64,000 bases of DNA. It comes from Erinaceus europaeus. Taxonomy: Eukaryota; Chordata; Mammalia; Eulipotyphla; Erinaceidae. Positions 54,201 to 64,000 of this stretch are shown piece after piece. The stretch is from contig NC_080179.1 in the NCBI RefSeq assembly GCF_950295315.1, positions 70,120,615 through 70,184,614 on the forward strand, in the 5' to 3' direction. The position numbers and the translations under genes were made by a program. The notes below the pieces were generated by a model. It searched no databases. It had not been told where the DNA came from and saw nothing but the letters and a program-made list of their open reading frames with translations. Numbering within the stretch: the stretch's first letter is position 1; every line of letters begins with the position of its first letter.

Positions 54201-54409
54201 AAGAAAATACTACTTACAATACTTCAGCAATAATTTACCCCTCATCAAAAGCACCTCGTGATCTTTATGTGTTAGTACTACTAAAAGAGGACATTTTCAT
54301 CTTGTACCAAGTCTAAGTCTTGAATGACCTCTTTCTTCTTTGAAACTCATTATAGAAGACAATTTGGAAAGTTTTCATCTCTCTGCAGGATGAGAGATTG
54401 AAACTTTTG

Positions 54410-54411
<2 letters not shown>

Positions 54412-54462
<51 letters not shown>
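54412..54462. repeat. (CA)n microsatellite
   Basis: About 25 uninterrupted CA units. Confidence 0.98.
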
Positions 54463-54464
<2 letters not shown>

Positions 54465-54621
54465 CCTGTCAATGCTAACAGTGCTGTCACTGCCAGTGGA
54501 GGCCATCCGAGGTCCTGTCAACTGCCAAGCTTGTGGATGTGTGTTGAAGGCTGCCAAAGTGCTGTCTGCAGTGCTGACACCAATAAGAGGGGACTCAACA
54601 GCAAAGTCAAAAGTTCTCAGT

Positions 54622-54755
54622 AGACTGGTTTGATAGCACAGTGGTTATACAGAGAGATCTTCATGCCTGAAGCAGCAAATATTCCAGGTTCAAATTCCAG
54701 TATCACCAGAAGCCAGAGTTTAGCAGTTCTCTGGTAAAATAATTAATAATCAATC
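54622..54755 (+). mobile_element. SINE-B
   Basis: It has the head 'TTTGATAGCACAGTGGTTAT', then 'CTTCATGCCTGAAGCAGC', the B box 'CCAGGTTCAAATTCC' and 'CAGTTCTCTGGTAAAATAA'. Confidence 0.85.
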
Positions 54756-54765
54756 AATCAATCTT

Positions 54766-54885
54766 TGGAACCATGTGGTGGAGTACCTGGTTGAGTACAC
54801 ACATTGCCATGCAGAGGGACTCAGATTCAAGTCTTCAGTATCTTCCTGCAGTGTTTCAGGTGTCAAGTTAAAATTTTTTTAAAAA
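54766..54885 (+). mobile_element. SINE-A, old, shortened
   Basis: 'CATGTGGTGGAGTACCTGG', the B box 'CAGATTCAAGTC' and 'CTGCAGTGTTTCAGGTGTC' are seen. The C/T-rich body is absent. Confidence 0.6.
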
Positions 54886-55027
54886 TTGAGAAAGTCCTCA
54901 AGGAGACGTCTCAGCTAACACCAGTGATATAACCTCTTCTATCACCTGTGCCTTAATCAGTACAGTATTTATGGCAACTGGTCATGGTTACGTGCTCTGG
55001 GATTAGAATTCTCTTTTTCTTTTCTTT

Positions 55028-55245
55028 TTTAATATTTTATTTATGCATTTATTGGATAGAAACAAAGAGAAATCACAAAAGGGAGAAGGGAGACAGAGAG
55101 GGAGTGAGAAAGAGAGACACCTGAAGACCTGCTTCACCACTTGTGAAGATCACTCCCACACACAGGTGGAAACCAGGGGCTTGAACCTGGATCTTTGTGC
55201 ATGGTAAAGTGTGCGTTCATCTGGATATATCACACCTTGCCCTAC
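55028..55245 (-). mobile_element. SINE-A, old subfamily
   Basis: 'TTTATTGGATAGAAACAAAG', 'CTGCTTCACCACTTGTGAAG', 'GGGGCTTGAACCTGG' and 'ATATCACACCTTGCCC' are in the expected minus-strand order. Confidence 0.85.
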
Positions 55246-55379
55246 AATTGCCTTTTTCATGTCTCAGAGCTCTCTTTGATTTGGAGGACATTATGCCCTA
55301 AAGCCCTAATTCATAAGAGACCCTTCATTTCAGTTTGTAGGCTATTCTGACTGAGTTTAGAAGATTTCTCAAAATGCAA

Positions 55380-55995
55380 ACATATGGTAACATTACGAAG
55401 CAATAAAAAGGAACAGAATATTGTTAATTTGATGACCTAGATAGATCTCAAAGACATCACACCAACAGAAAAAAAAACAATAAAGTTTATTACAAAAAGT
55501 TACATATCACAAAATTCTGTTTATGTGGCAATCTCTAAGAGGCAAAGTCACAGTGATGGAGAACAGATCATCAGCTAAAGGAGATGGGCTTGGAGAAAGG
55601 GAGTTTTTCTTTCTTTTTTAATATTTATTTATTTATTTATTCCCTTTTGTTGCCCTTGTTTCATTGTTGTAGCTATTTATTATTGTTATTGATGTCATCG
55701 TTGTTGGATAGGACAGAGAGAAATGGAGAGAGGAGGGGAAGACAGAGGGGGAGAAAGAAAGATAGACACCTGCAGACCTGCTTCACCACTTGGGGCTTGA
55801 ACCAGGATCCTTACTCTGGTCCTTGCACTTCGCGCCATGTGTGCTTAACCTGCTGCACTACCGCCCGACTCCAGAAAGGGAGTTTTTATAGCAGTTTCTG
55901 TGTGGTGATAGAGTCATTCTGTATCCTGATGGAGGTGCTGGTTACTATAATCCACACGTGTGGAGGTTCTTATAGAGCTACAGAGTGAGAAAGTG
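55380..55995 (+). mobile_element. L1: Old L1 3'UTR fragment, interrupted by a SINE
   Basis: 'AAGCAATAAAAAGGAACAGA', 'GACCTAGATAGATCTCAAAG', 'TTCTGTTTATGTGGCAATC' and, after the SINE, 'GGTGATAGAGTCATTCTG' are in the order of an L1M-type 3' end. The two parts are separated only by the SINE and its target duplication. Confidence 0.65.
55609..55872 (-). mobile_element. SINE-A with 15-bp target-site duplication
   Basis: It is a full-length element with a deletion over the CTGCAGGTGGGG region. The perfect duplication AGAAAGGGAGTTTTT lies at 55,594-55,608 and 55,873-55,887. Confidence 0.95.
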
Positions 55996-56066
55996 AGCAA
56001 CAAAACATTGGTGTGGCCTAAATAAGGACTATAGTTCATTAATAATAGAGAAACTGGGTTCATTTA

Positions 56067-56386
56067 GGGGGCCAGGAGGTACCTCAGTGGTTAAGTGCAC
56101 TTAGCAGGAAGCCCAAGGACCTGCAGAAGGATCCTGGTTCTAGCCCCTGGCTCCCTACTTACTGTAGGGTCACTGCTTGGGCAGTGAGGCAGGGCTGCAG
56201 GTGTCTGTCTTTCTCTCTCCCTCTGTGTCTTCCCCTCCTCTCTCAATTTCTCTCTGTTCCACTCAACAACATGAAAGCAATGACAGCAATAACAATAACA
56301 ACAAGGGCAAGAAATTGGGGAAAATGGCCTCCAGGAGCAGTGGATTAGTAGTGTAGACACCTAGTCCCAGCAATAACCCAGCAGGC

Positions 56387-56417
<31 letters not shown>
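56067..56417 (+). mobile_element. SINE-A, full length with tail module
   Basis: It contains the head, the B box 'CTGGTTCTAGCCCCTGG', the body, 'AATGGCCTCCAGGAGCAG', 'CCCAGCAATAACCCAG' and a (CAAAA)n tail. Confidence 0.9.
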
Positions 56418-56479
56418 CTGAAGTCTAGACTATCCTCCTCCACACCCACAAGAAAGTAAGGATTATTCTTTTTTAAACT

Positions 56480-56672
56480 TTTGTTTATGTATATTTAGAT
56501 GTTTTATTCACTTTATTTTAATGAGAGACATAGAGAGAAAGATACCGATAGGGAGAGAGGGCAGAGAACTGCTGAACTCTGGCTTATGGCAGTGCTGGGG
56601 ATTGAACCTGGGACCTCAAAGCATCAGGCATGAAAACTTTTTGCATTAACATTATGCCATCTCTTCAGCCTG
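56480..56672 (-). mobile_element. SINE-B, full length
   Basis: 'CAGAGAACTGCTGAACTCTG', 'GCTGGGGATTGAACCTGGG', 'GCATCAGGCATGAAAAC' and 'TAACATTATGCCATCTCTTC' follow a tail region rich in T. Confidence 0.85.
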
Positions 56673-57307
56673 CAAGGGTCACTCTTTAGGACAGCAGAGG
56701 AACTATGCTGTACCAGTATAAGCATATGTGGATAATAAATACTACATAACTGGCTTGGAACTTCCTTGGGGAAAGACACTCTATTGAATTCCAGAAGAGT
56801 ATCAAGCAAGGAAAGATCTTAGCAGTTTCTATACCACATAATTGGGTTAAAACAAAATATAAGTCTTAGGTGACCAATTAGTTGAACAAAAACACACACT
56901 AAATTTTCATACAAATTTGAACCCCATAGCCAAATGATATAAAAATCTATATTTATGTTCTGATTTCTAATAGCTTACATATGCGTTTTATATAATAAAC
57001 ACATCATATTATTGAAAATGACCCAGAATACACAACACACTTTTGATTAATAATTTTTGAGGACCTAGATAATAGCACAGGGCCACACAAGAAAAAGATT
57101 ATCAACAATTATAGGGCTGACTTTTAGGCTAGTGAATTAGTTATGTTTCTTCCTTTCTTAAAGAACTTAGATGATGTGTATACTAAGATCCAAACTTTAC
57201 AAATTAAATTCTAATCTTGGAGAGGTAACAATAGGGATTTCACTAAATTTGTTTAAAAGAAAGTTTCAATGTTTCATATCTGAGTAATTAAAAGTGTTGT
57301 TAATTTA
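56673..57307. other. Single-copy stretch
   Basis: AT-rich sequence. No gene or repeat recognised. Confidence 0.4.
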
Positions 57308-57324
57308 TTGAATGTTTATTTTCT

Positions 57325-57364
57325 TTTTTAATTTTTTCTTTTTTATTAGTAATGTGATAATGAT
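57325..57364 (-). mobile_element. 40-bp family H 3'-end stub with 17-bp target-site duplication
   Basis: The reverse complement reads 'CACATTACTAATAAAAAAG' plus an A-rich tail; its first 26 bases match the family H long-form terminus with four mismatches by eye. It is flanked by perfect TTGAATGTTTATTTTCT copies at 57,308-57,324 and 57,365-57,381. Confidence 0.7.
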
Positions 57365-57498
57365 TTGAATGTTTATTTTCTCATGTGTATTTATTATCAA
57401 TTAAGAACACAGCATTCATTATGGAGTTGACATCTGTTTGACTTAAAACGAATTAAATTATTGTTCAACACGACCCAGTTCAAAGAATGAACATGCTA

Positions 57499-57765
57499 AG
57501 GGCCTGGGAGGTGGCACACATGATAAAGCACACATATCGCCATGCACGAGGGCCCAGGTACAAGCCCCCGATCCACCCCCCTGCTGGGGAAGAAGCTTTG
57601 TGAGGGGTGGTTCATGCCTGCAGGTGTCAATCATTCATTCTCTCCTCTTCTCACCCCCACCTCAATTTCTCTGACCTATCAAATAAAAATAGAAAGATGG
57701 AAAAAGTGGCCACTGAGAGCAATGGATTCCTAGTGCAAACATCAAGCCCCAGGAAAACAAAGAAA
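57499..57765 (+). mobile_element. SINE-A, old subfamily, with 17-bp target-site duplication
   Basis: 'GGGCCTGGGAGGTGGCACAC' forms the head and 'CCAGGTACAAGCCCCCG' the B box. The tail module 'GTGGCCACTGAGAGCAATGG' is also present. The perfect duplication AAAGAATGAACATGCTA lies at 57,482-57,498 and 57,766-57,782. Confidence 0.95.
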
Positions 57766-57782
57766 AAAGAATGAACATGCTA

Positions 57783-58289
57783 TATTAAATTATTCAAACC
57801 ACCACAAAGCAGAGCAAACACCCTTCAAAAGCATCTTGAATTAAGTATAGAGCAGGTGATAACTATAAGTTCTAGGCACTTTATCCACTGGCAATGTGAT
57901 CTCAAAGACAGGACTTTGGAGTAAAGAAAATATTCTATCTCAATACCACATTCAGCTTAGATAGTCCTGAGGATCCTAATTTCTTTGGTGTGCAAATAGC
58001 TAGGCTTCACAGAGAATAAGGCAGCTGAGCACTCTCCAGAGATGTCAGCTACCTTCAGAGCCCACAGCCAAAAGGACACTTGCTGGGAAGACAGTATCTC
58101 TTTCCTGCCTCTGTGGTTTCTTCCAGACACAGCACACTTGGTTAAACAAAACTTCTCTGCTAATGCTGTGGAAGGAATAGCCTTCCCAATACGACTGTGT
58201 CTGCAGATAGGGCAGCCCATGTTTCTGTGAGTCTGTGAGAGAAAGACAGACAGGGGTGATCCACTTTTTGTTTGTTTGTTTTTCTTTTT
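57783..58289. other. Single-copy stretch
   Basis: Frames at 57,957-58,230 overlap antisense and show no recognised domain. No repeat recognised. Confidence 0.4.
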
Positions 58290-58365
58290 CTTTTTAAAAA
58301 GGAAGCACTGACAAAACCATAGGATAAGAGGGGTACAACGCTACACAATTCCCACCACCACTCCA
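58290..58365 (-). mobile_element. Family H 3'-end fragment, short form
   Basis: A T-rich run precedes 'GACAAAACCATAGGATAAG' and 'CACAATTCCCACCACCA', the terminal roughly 70 bp of the element. Confidence 0.85.
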
Positions 58366-58637
58366 CTGTCTTTCTTTCACTGAGGTTTTGCAGGCTTTCC
58401 AAAAACAAACCCCAGTGGAATGTTCATTAATTCAGACATTTTCATAAGAAGAAAATCACAGAAAATGTAAAATATTACTTTTAACTTAACATAGCCAAGG
58501 TCATGTTGTAGTTATTAATGTGTACAGCACCCTCCAAACCACTGAAAGACCATCACATATTACCAAAACAATAGACCATACTTAAAGACTATTTTCTAGT
58601 AGCCAAGGCCCTTATAAAAATAATGATTTTTTTTCCT

Positions 58638-58717
58638 TACTGAGAAATAAAGCAGGGCGGGGGAGAGAGAGCACAGTGGTTATGCAAAGAGACTCTCACA
58701 CCCCAAGGATCCAAAGC
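58638..58717 (+). repeat. Fold-back arm at the L1 5' end
   Basis: These 80 bp are the reverse complement of 59,298-59,378 in the same L1's 5'UTR (about 90 percent by eye), with 580 bp between the arms. Shared text such as 'ATAAAGCAGGGCGGGGGAG' and 'CACACCCCAAGGATCCAAAG' includes L1-specific bases outside the SINE-B head, so it is not simply a second SINE. Confidence 0.85.
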
Positions 58718-59667
58718 AGGGAGGCGGGGCTACGGAGCAGCGGCAGTTGTGTTTCTTTCCTCTCCTCTCCCTGGTCACCTAACAATTCCAAAGGAGACCA
58801 CCTGGGACCACAACAAGGCAGGACTAGAAGGACCTCAGGCACCCACCAAATCACCGGTGAGTGCACATACGTGTGGCTGGTTCACAGAGAGGAGCCTAGG
58901 GAGAGATTAAGTAGCTGATAACAGTCCGTCAGTTTACCAGTTGAGACACCACCTCCGGTCTGTTTCACCAACAAAAAGAATGCTGAAGGGAAAAGAAGAC
59001 ACCCCTAAGATTCACCAAATGCAACTGAGTCTCCACTGCTACTGCCCTCAGAGGCTGGAGAAGCAGGAGGCAGGGTCTGTGCTGATATCTGGCAACAGAG
59101 AACTGAACAGGAAACTCAGGATAAGAGCTACATCTTGGTGGCCTCGCAGTGGGGCTGTATAGTGGGAGCCTTTCCACATTGTTCTCCTGATGAGAACATG
59201 GTGAATAATTGCCTCAAAACCCACAGACTATAAATGGGACTCATTTAGAAACTCACAGGACCTACTCAGCTTGGCAGAGAAACTCAATTGAGCCTGCAGC
59301 TTTGGATCCTTGGGGTGTGAGAGTCTTTTTGCATAACTACTGTTCTATCTCTCCCCCGCCCTGCTTTATCTCTTAGTCAGGAGTGAGTGATTAAGCTAAG
59401 AAGCCTACTTATAATTTAAAAGCCCTTATGCTTCCATAGCCAACAGGGAGGAAAACAACAAAGGAAGCTTTTATCAGCCTCTATGCTCCAACTCAGGGAT
59501 TGAAATAAAATTGAAGTTAATTTCCACAACTGTGAACCCTTTAATTACCTTACTTAGACACAAGTCAATCCAGGCAAGAGTGATCATTAAATTGAAAAGT
59601 AGTAAGAGAGGGACGTCTTAAAATACTATATAGAATAGTTAAACCAACAAGAAGCAATATTGAAGAA
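58718..59667 (+). promoter_or_regulatory. L1 5'UTR
   Basis: It starts 'AGGGAGGCGGGGCTACGGAG', the GC-rich opening typical of L1 5'UTRs. 59,285-59,365 is an antisense SINE-B head, including its B-box complement ('AATTGAGCCTGCAG'), also present in the other 5'UTR copy at 3.2 kb. Confidence 0.75.
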
Positions 59668-59960
59668 ATGAACCATGACAAGAGTCCAGCTAAAAGCCCC
59701 CCAAATGTTGAAGCACTAAATAATGAGGTCAACATCCAAATACCAGTTAAGGAAATAATCACAGGAGTGAGTACAGAGTTGGAAAGAATTGTCATCAGAA
59801 ATGCAGAAACAGCAAACGAGACTCTGGAAGAAAACACTAATTATCTAAAGGTTATAAGAGAGCTGAAAGCTAAAATAGCTGAGCTAAGAACACAATTAGC
59901 TGAACAAGTTAAAACAGTATCAGAACAGGGTAATAAAATAGATGAACTACAAAAAACAGT
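59668..59960 (+). pseudogene. L1 ORF1 N-terminal fragment
   Basis: The ATG at 59,668 opens about 97 in-frame codons of Glu/Lys/Leu-rich sequence ('ELKAKIAELRTQLAEQ'), the coiled-coil part of ORF1p, which trimerises and binds L1 RNA. The RRM and C-terminal domain are lost at 59,960, where foreign L1 text begins. Confidence 0.85.
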
Positions 59961-60024
59961 AATTTTCAGTATATAAGTCTTTCACACCTTTGGTTAGGTT
60001 TGTTTATTCCTAGATATTTTATTG
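59961..60024 (-). repeat. Inverted 64-bp piece of L1 ORF2
   Basis: The segment is the reverse complement of 62,471-62,529 ('AGTATATAAGTCTTTCACAC', 'TGGTTAGGTTTGTTTATTCC'). The direct copy is still present downstream, so this is an added, inverted copy placed between the ORF1 and ORF2 remnants. Confidence 0.9.
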
Positions 60025-60670
60025 ACTTCAACACCCGACTCTCTCAACTTGACAGATCATCCAGGCAGAAAATCAATAAAGAAATGAGGGAGCTAAATGA
60101 GGAGATAGATATACTAGAACTATTGGACATTTTCAGAATCATTCACCTCAAGAAACTGAAATACACATTCTACTCAAATCCACATGGGTCATTCTCAAGG
60201 ATAGACCATATGGTAGGCCACAAAGACAGCATCAGCAAATTCAAGAGCATTGAAATCATCCCAAGCATTTTCTCACACAACAGTGGAATTAAATTAATAC
60301 TTAACAATAAACAAAAGATTAGTAATAGTCCCAAAATGTGGAAGCTCAACAGTACATGCCTTAACAACTACTGGGTCAAAGAGGAAATAAAGGAAGAAAT
60401 CAAAATGTTTTGAGAGTTCAATGAAAATGAAGACACAAGCTATCAAAATACTTGGGACACAGCTAAGGCAGTACTGAGAGGAAAGTTCATAGCCATACAA
60501 GCACACATTTAGGAAACAAGAAACATCAAAATAACCTTATTGTACACCTTAAAGATGTAGAAGAAGAAGAACAAAAACAACAACAACAACAAAAGAACCC
60601 TAAAGCAACCAGAAGGACATAAATCACTGAAGTCAGGGCAGAAATAAATAACATTGAAAATAAGAGAACC

Positions 60671-60968
60671 GCAGGAGTCAGGTGGTAGCACAGCAGGTTA
60701 AGCGCACATGGAGCAAAGCGCAAGGACCGGCATAAGGATCCCAGTTCGAGCTCCCGGCTCCCTACCTGCTGGGGAGTCACTTCCCAGGCGGTGAAGCAGA
60801 TCTGCAGGTGTCTATCTTTCTCTCCCCCTCTCTGTCTTCCCCTCCTCTCTCCATTTCTCTCTGTCCTATCCAGTAACGATGACATCAATAACAATAACAA
60901 TAATAACTACAATAAAACAGCAAGGGCAACAAAAGGAAATAAAAATAATAATTTTTAAAAAAAGAAAC
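60671..60968 (+). mobile_element. SINE-A inserted in L1 ORF2
   Basis: It is a young full-length copy ('GCACAGCAGGTTAAGCGC', B box 'CCCAGTTCGAGCTCCC') between TAAGAGAACC at 60,661-60,670 and 60,969-60,978. Confidence 0.97.
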
Positions 60969-61682
60969 TAAGAGAACCATACAAAAGATCAATGAAAGTA
61001 AATGTTGGTTCTTTGAAAGAGTTAACAAAATCAACAAACCTTTAGCCAGACTCAGAAAACAAAAAAGGGAGAAGACCCAAATAAATCGGATCATAAATGA
61101 AAGATAAGATATCACAACAGACACCACAGAAATTCAACATATTATGCAAGGCTTCTTTGAACAAATACATGCCATGAAGCTAGAGAACCTGGGAGAAATG
61201 GACAATTTCCTAGATACCTACAAACTTCCAAAATAAAGAGAAACTAGATAATATGAACAGGCCCATCATAGCCAATGAAATTGAAACAGTTATCAAAAAC
61301 CATCCCAAGAATAAAAGTCCTGCACAAGATGGTTCTACAAATGAATTCTACAAAACCTTCAAGGAAGAGTTAATACTTCTACTTTTAAAAGTTTTCCAGA
61401 AGATTGAAGACACAGGAATACTCCCTTCCAGCTTCTATAATGCCAACATCACTTTGATACCAAAAGCAGACAGGGACACAACCAAAAAATAAAACTATAG
61501 ACCAATATCTCTGATGAACATAGATGCTAAAATATTGAACAAAATTCTAGCCAACCGGATATAGCGGCATATTAAAAAGATTGTTCATCATGGCCAAGTG
61601 GGGTTTATCCCAGGGATGCAAGGTTGGTTTAATATACATAAATCAATCAATGTGATCCACCACATCAATAAAAACAAGACCA

Positions 61683-61955
61683 GGAAGTCAGGCAGTAGTG
61701 CAGCGGGTTAAGCGAACACGTGACACAAAATGCAAGGACCGGTTTAAGGATCCTGGTTCTAGCCCCTGGCTCCCCACCTGCAGGGGAGTCGCTTCACAAG
61801 TGTTGAAGCAGGTCTACAGGTGTCTGTCTTACTTTCCCCTCTTTGTCTCCCCCTCCTCTCTCTGTTTCTCTCTGTCCTATCCAATAATGACAACATCAAT
61901 AACAACAACAATAACTACAACAATAAAACAAGAGCAACAAAAAGGAATAAAAAAC
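61683..61955 (+). mobile_element. Second SINE-A inserted in L1 ORF2
   Basis: It has an intact A box (TAGTGCAGCGGG), the B box 'CTGGTTCTAGCCCC' and a full body and tail. AAAAACAAGACCA / AAAAACAAAACCA flank it. Removing it restores continuous ORF2 text. Confidence 0.95.
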
Positions 61956-64000
61956 AAAAACAAAACCACATGGTCATATCAATAGATGTAGAGAAAGCCT
62001 TTGACAAAATACAACATCCCTTTATAATCAAGAAACTACAAAACATAAGAATAGATGGAAAATTCCTGAATATAGTTGAGTTTATATAGAGAGCCAACAT
62101 CATACTCAGTGGTGGAAAACTGGAAGCATTTCCCACTAATCAGGTACTAGACAGGGCTGCCCACTATCAACATTACTATTCAACATAGTGTTGGAAGTTC
62201 TTGCCATAGCAATCAGGAAGGAGCAAGGAATTAAAGGCATACAAATTGGAAAAGAAGAAGTCAAACTCTCCCTATTTGCAGATGACATGATGGTATACAT
62301 AGAAAAACCTAAGGAATCCAACAAGAAGCTTTTGGAAATCATTAGGAAATACAGTAAGGTGTCAGGCTACAAAATTAGGATTCAAAAATCAGTGGCATTC
62401 CTCTATGCAAACACTAAGCTAGAAGAAATTGAAGTCCAGAAATCAATTCCTTTTACTATAGCAACAAAAACAATAAAATACCTAGGAGTAAACCTAACCA
62501 AGGAAGTGAAAGACTTATATACTGAAAATTATGCATCACTACTCAAGGAAATTGAAAAAGACACAAAGAAGTGGAAAGATATTCCATGTTCTTGGGTTGC
62601 AATAACTGACATCATCAAAATGAATATACTACCCAGAGCCATCTACAAATTTAATGCTATCCCCATCAAGATCCCAACCACATTTTTTAGGAGAATAGAA
62701 CAAATGCTACAAATGTTTATCTGAAACCAGAAAAGACCTAGAATTGCCAAAACAATCTTGAAAAGAAAGAACAGAACTGGAGGCATCACCCAGATCTCAA
62801 ATTGTATTATAGGGCCATTGTCATCAAAACTGCTTGGTACTGGAACATGAATAGAAACAATGTCCAGTGAAATAGAATTGAGAGCCCAGACATCTACACC
62901 TATGGACATCTAATCTTTGCAAAGGTGCCCAGACTATTAACTGGGGAAAGGAGAGTCTCTTCAACAAGTGGTGTTGGAAAAAATGGGTTGAAACATGAAG
63001 AAGAATGAAACTGAACCACTATATTTCACCAAACACAAAAGTAAATTCCAAGTGGATCAAGAACTTGGATGTTAGACCAGAAATTATCAGAGAAAAATAT
63101 TTGTTGGATATTTAGAGGAAAATATTGGTAGAACTCTTTTCTGCATAAATTTTAAAGACATCTTCAATGAAACATATCCAATTACAAGGAAGACTGAGGC
63201 AAGTATAAACCTATGGGACTACATCAAATTAAAAGCTTCTGAACAGCAAAAGAAGCCACTACCCAAGCCAAGAGACCCCTCACAGAATGAAAGAAGAACT
63301 TTACATGACATAGATCAGACAAGAAGCTAATAACCAAATATATGAAGTGCTTCCCAAACTCAACAAGAAAACAAATAACCCCATCCAAAAAGGGGGAGAA
63401 CATGAACAGAATATTCACCACAGAAAAGATCCATAAGGCCAAAAAACACATGAAAAAATACTCCAAGTTTGATTGTCAGAGAAATGCAAATAAAGACAAC
63501 AACAAGATACCACTTCACTCCTGTGAGAATGTCACACATCAGAAAAGGCAACAGCGACAAATGCTGGAGAGGTTGTGGGGTCAAAGGAACCCTCTTGCAC
63601 TGCTGGTGGGAATGTCAATTGGTCCAACTCCTATGAAGAGCAGTCTGGAGAACTCTCAGCAGGCTACAAATGGACCTACCCTATGATCCTGCAATTCCTC
63701 TCCTGGGGATATATCCTAAGGAACCTAACACACCCATTCAAAAGGATTTGGTGTACACATATGTTCTTAGCAGCACAATTTGTAATAGCCAAATCCTGGA
63801 AGCAACCCAGGTGTCCAACAACAGATGAGTGGCTGAGCAAGTTGTGGTCTATATACACAATGGAATAATACTCAGCTATAAAAAATGGTGACTTCACCGT
63901 TTTTAGCCGATCTTGGGTGGAGCTTGAAGATTTCATGTTAAGTGAAATAAGTCAGAAATATAAGGATGAATATGGGATGATCTCACTCTCAGGCAAAGTT

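Larger units (their letters stand above)
60025..63960 (+). pseudogene. L1 ORF2 (endonuclease/reverse transcriptase), decayed and SINE-interrupted
   Basis: The text begins within the endonuclease domain ('TRLSQLDRSSRQKIN', 'RIDHMVGHKDS', where the Asp/His pair of the catalytic site is kept). It continues through the RT domain with F-A-D-D at 62,275-62,286 and ends with the Cys-rich C-terminus ('[11 protein letters not shown]' region, 63,510-63,620). The N-terminal part of the endonuclease is missing. Numerous stops, frameshifts and two SINE insertions abolish function. Confidence 0.9.
58638..64000 (+). mobile_element. L1: Near-full-length, decayed L1, running off the window
   Basis: 5'UTR, the start of ORF1, a scrambled junction, most of ORF2 and the beginning of the 3'UTR follow in order. 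Two SINE-A copies are inserted in ORF2. By comparison with 5,080-5,336 about 250 bp of 3'UTR lie beyond the window. Stops and frameshifts throughout make it non-functional. Confidence 0.95.

Noticed and set aside
59668..59960. Host coiled-coil protein exon
   Set aside because: The same frame occurs at 3,558 behind the same 5'UTR, so it is L1 ORF1.
62188..62724. 178-codon frame with an RT motif as a possible live polymerase gene
   Set aside because: It is an internal piece of the L1 ORF2 pseudogene, with stops on both sides and no start context.

Overview
This window is non-coding mammalian DNA, most likely from a hedgehog (Erinaceidae, probably Erinaceus europaeus). Three things in the sequence point there. 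(1) There are dozens of tRNA-derived SINEs of the kind described from hedgehogs (ERI-type), with a perfect pol III A box (TAGCGCAGCGGG) and a GGTTCGA B box. (2) There is a hedgehog-type L1 present in both nearly complete and truncated copies. (3) There are two copies of a non-L1 LINE whose C-terminal protein signature and internally deleted partner fit Vingi, a non-LTR clade reported (as I recall, by Kojima, Kapitonov and Jurka) among mammals only from hedgehogs. I found no convincing host gene, tRNA, rRNA gene, CRISPR array or operon. Every long open frame I checked is L1, a SINE, a microsatellite or chance.

Names used below. SINE-A: long ERI-like element, 'TAGCGCAG...GGTTAAG' head, C/T-rich body, (CAA/TAA)-rich tail; older copies have 'CACCTGGTTAAGCACA' heads. 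SINE-B: 'GGTTATGCAAAGAGACT' head. SINE-C: 'GTGGATAAAGC' head with a CT-rich 3' half. SINE-D: 'AGATAGCTCACCTG' head. Family H: my label for an A-tailed, apparently non-coding repeat of at least 1.1 kb that I cannot name. It occurs here nine times, plus a 40-bp stub.

Layout. 0-6 kb: family H, then an L1 complete at both ends but deleted internally. 6-13 kb: mostly single-copy DNA with SINEs, the Vingi-like LINE (9,977-10,468) and an LTR-like piece. 13-19 kb: dense L1 fragments on both strands, including an old L1M/HAL1-like element split by a solo LTR and a SINE. 19-29 kb: family H copies (one with an internal inversion), a 400-bp GT/GGTGT array, long single-copy stretches, and one signal-peptide-like micro-ORF at 28.6 kb. 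29-42 kb: SINEs, an old L1M/HAL1 remnant, two family H copies tail to tail, a 5S rRNA pseudogene and the Vingi-derived non-autonomous element at 38.6 kb. 42-58 kb: a 128-bp L1 insertion with a textbook 5' inversion, then a SINE-dense region. 58.6-64 kb: a decayed L1 from 5'UTR to near its 3' end, with a fold-back 5' end, a scrambled ORF1/ORF2 junction and two SINEs inserted in it. It runs off the window.

By my tally of the listed intervals a little over half of the window is recognisable transposable element. The elements form a layered record. Old L1M/HAL1 remnants are host to LTRs and SINEs, and L1 and SINE insertions carry visible target-site duplications. L1 machinery is the likely mover of the A-tailed SINE and family H copies (inference from A tails, target-site duplications and 5' inversions). 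The Vingi-like pair uses a different, (GAA)-ended 3' tail.
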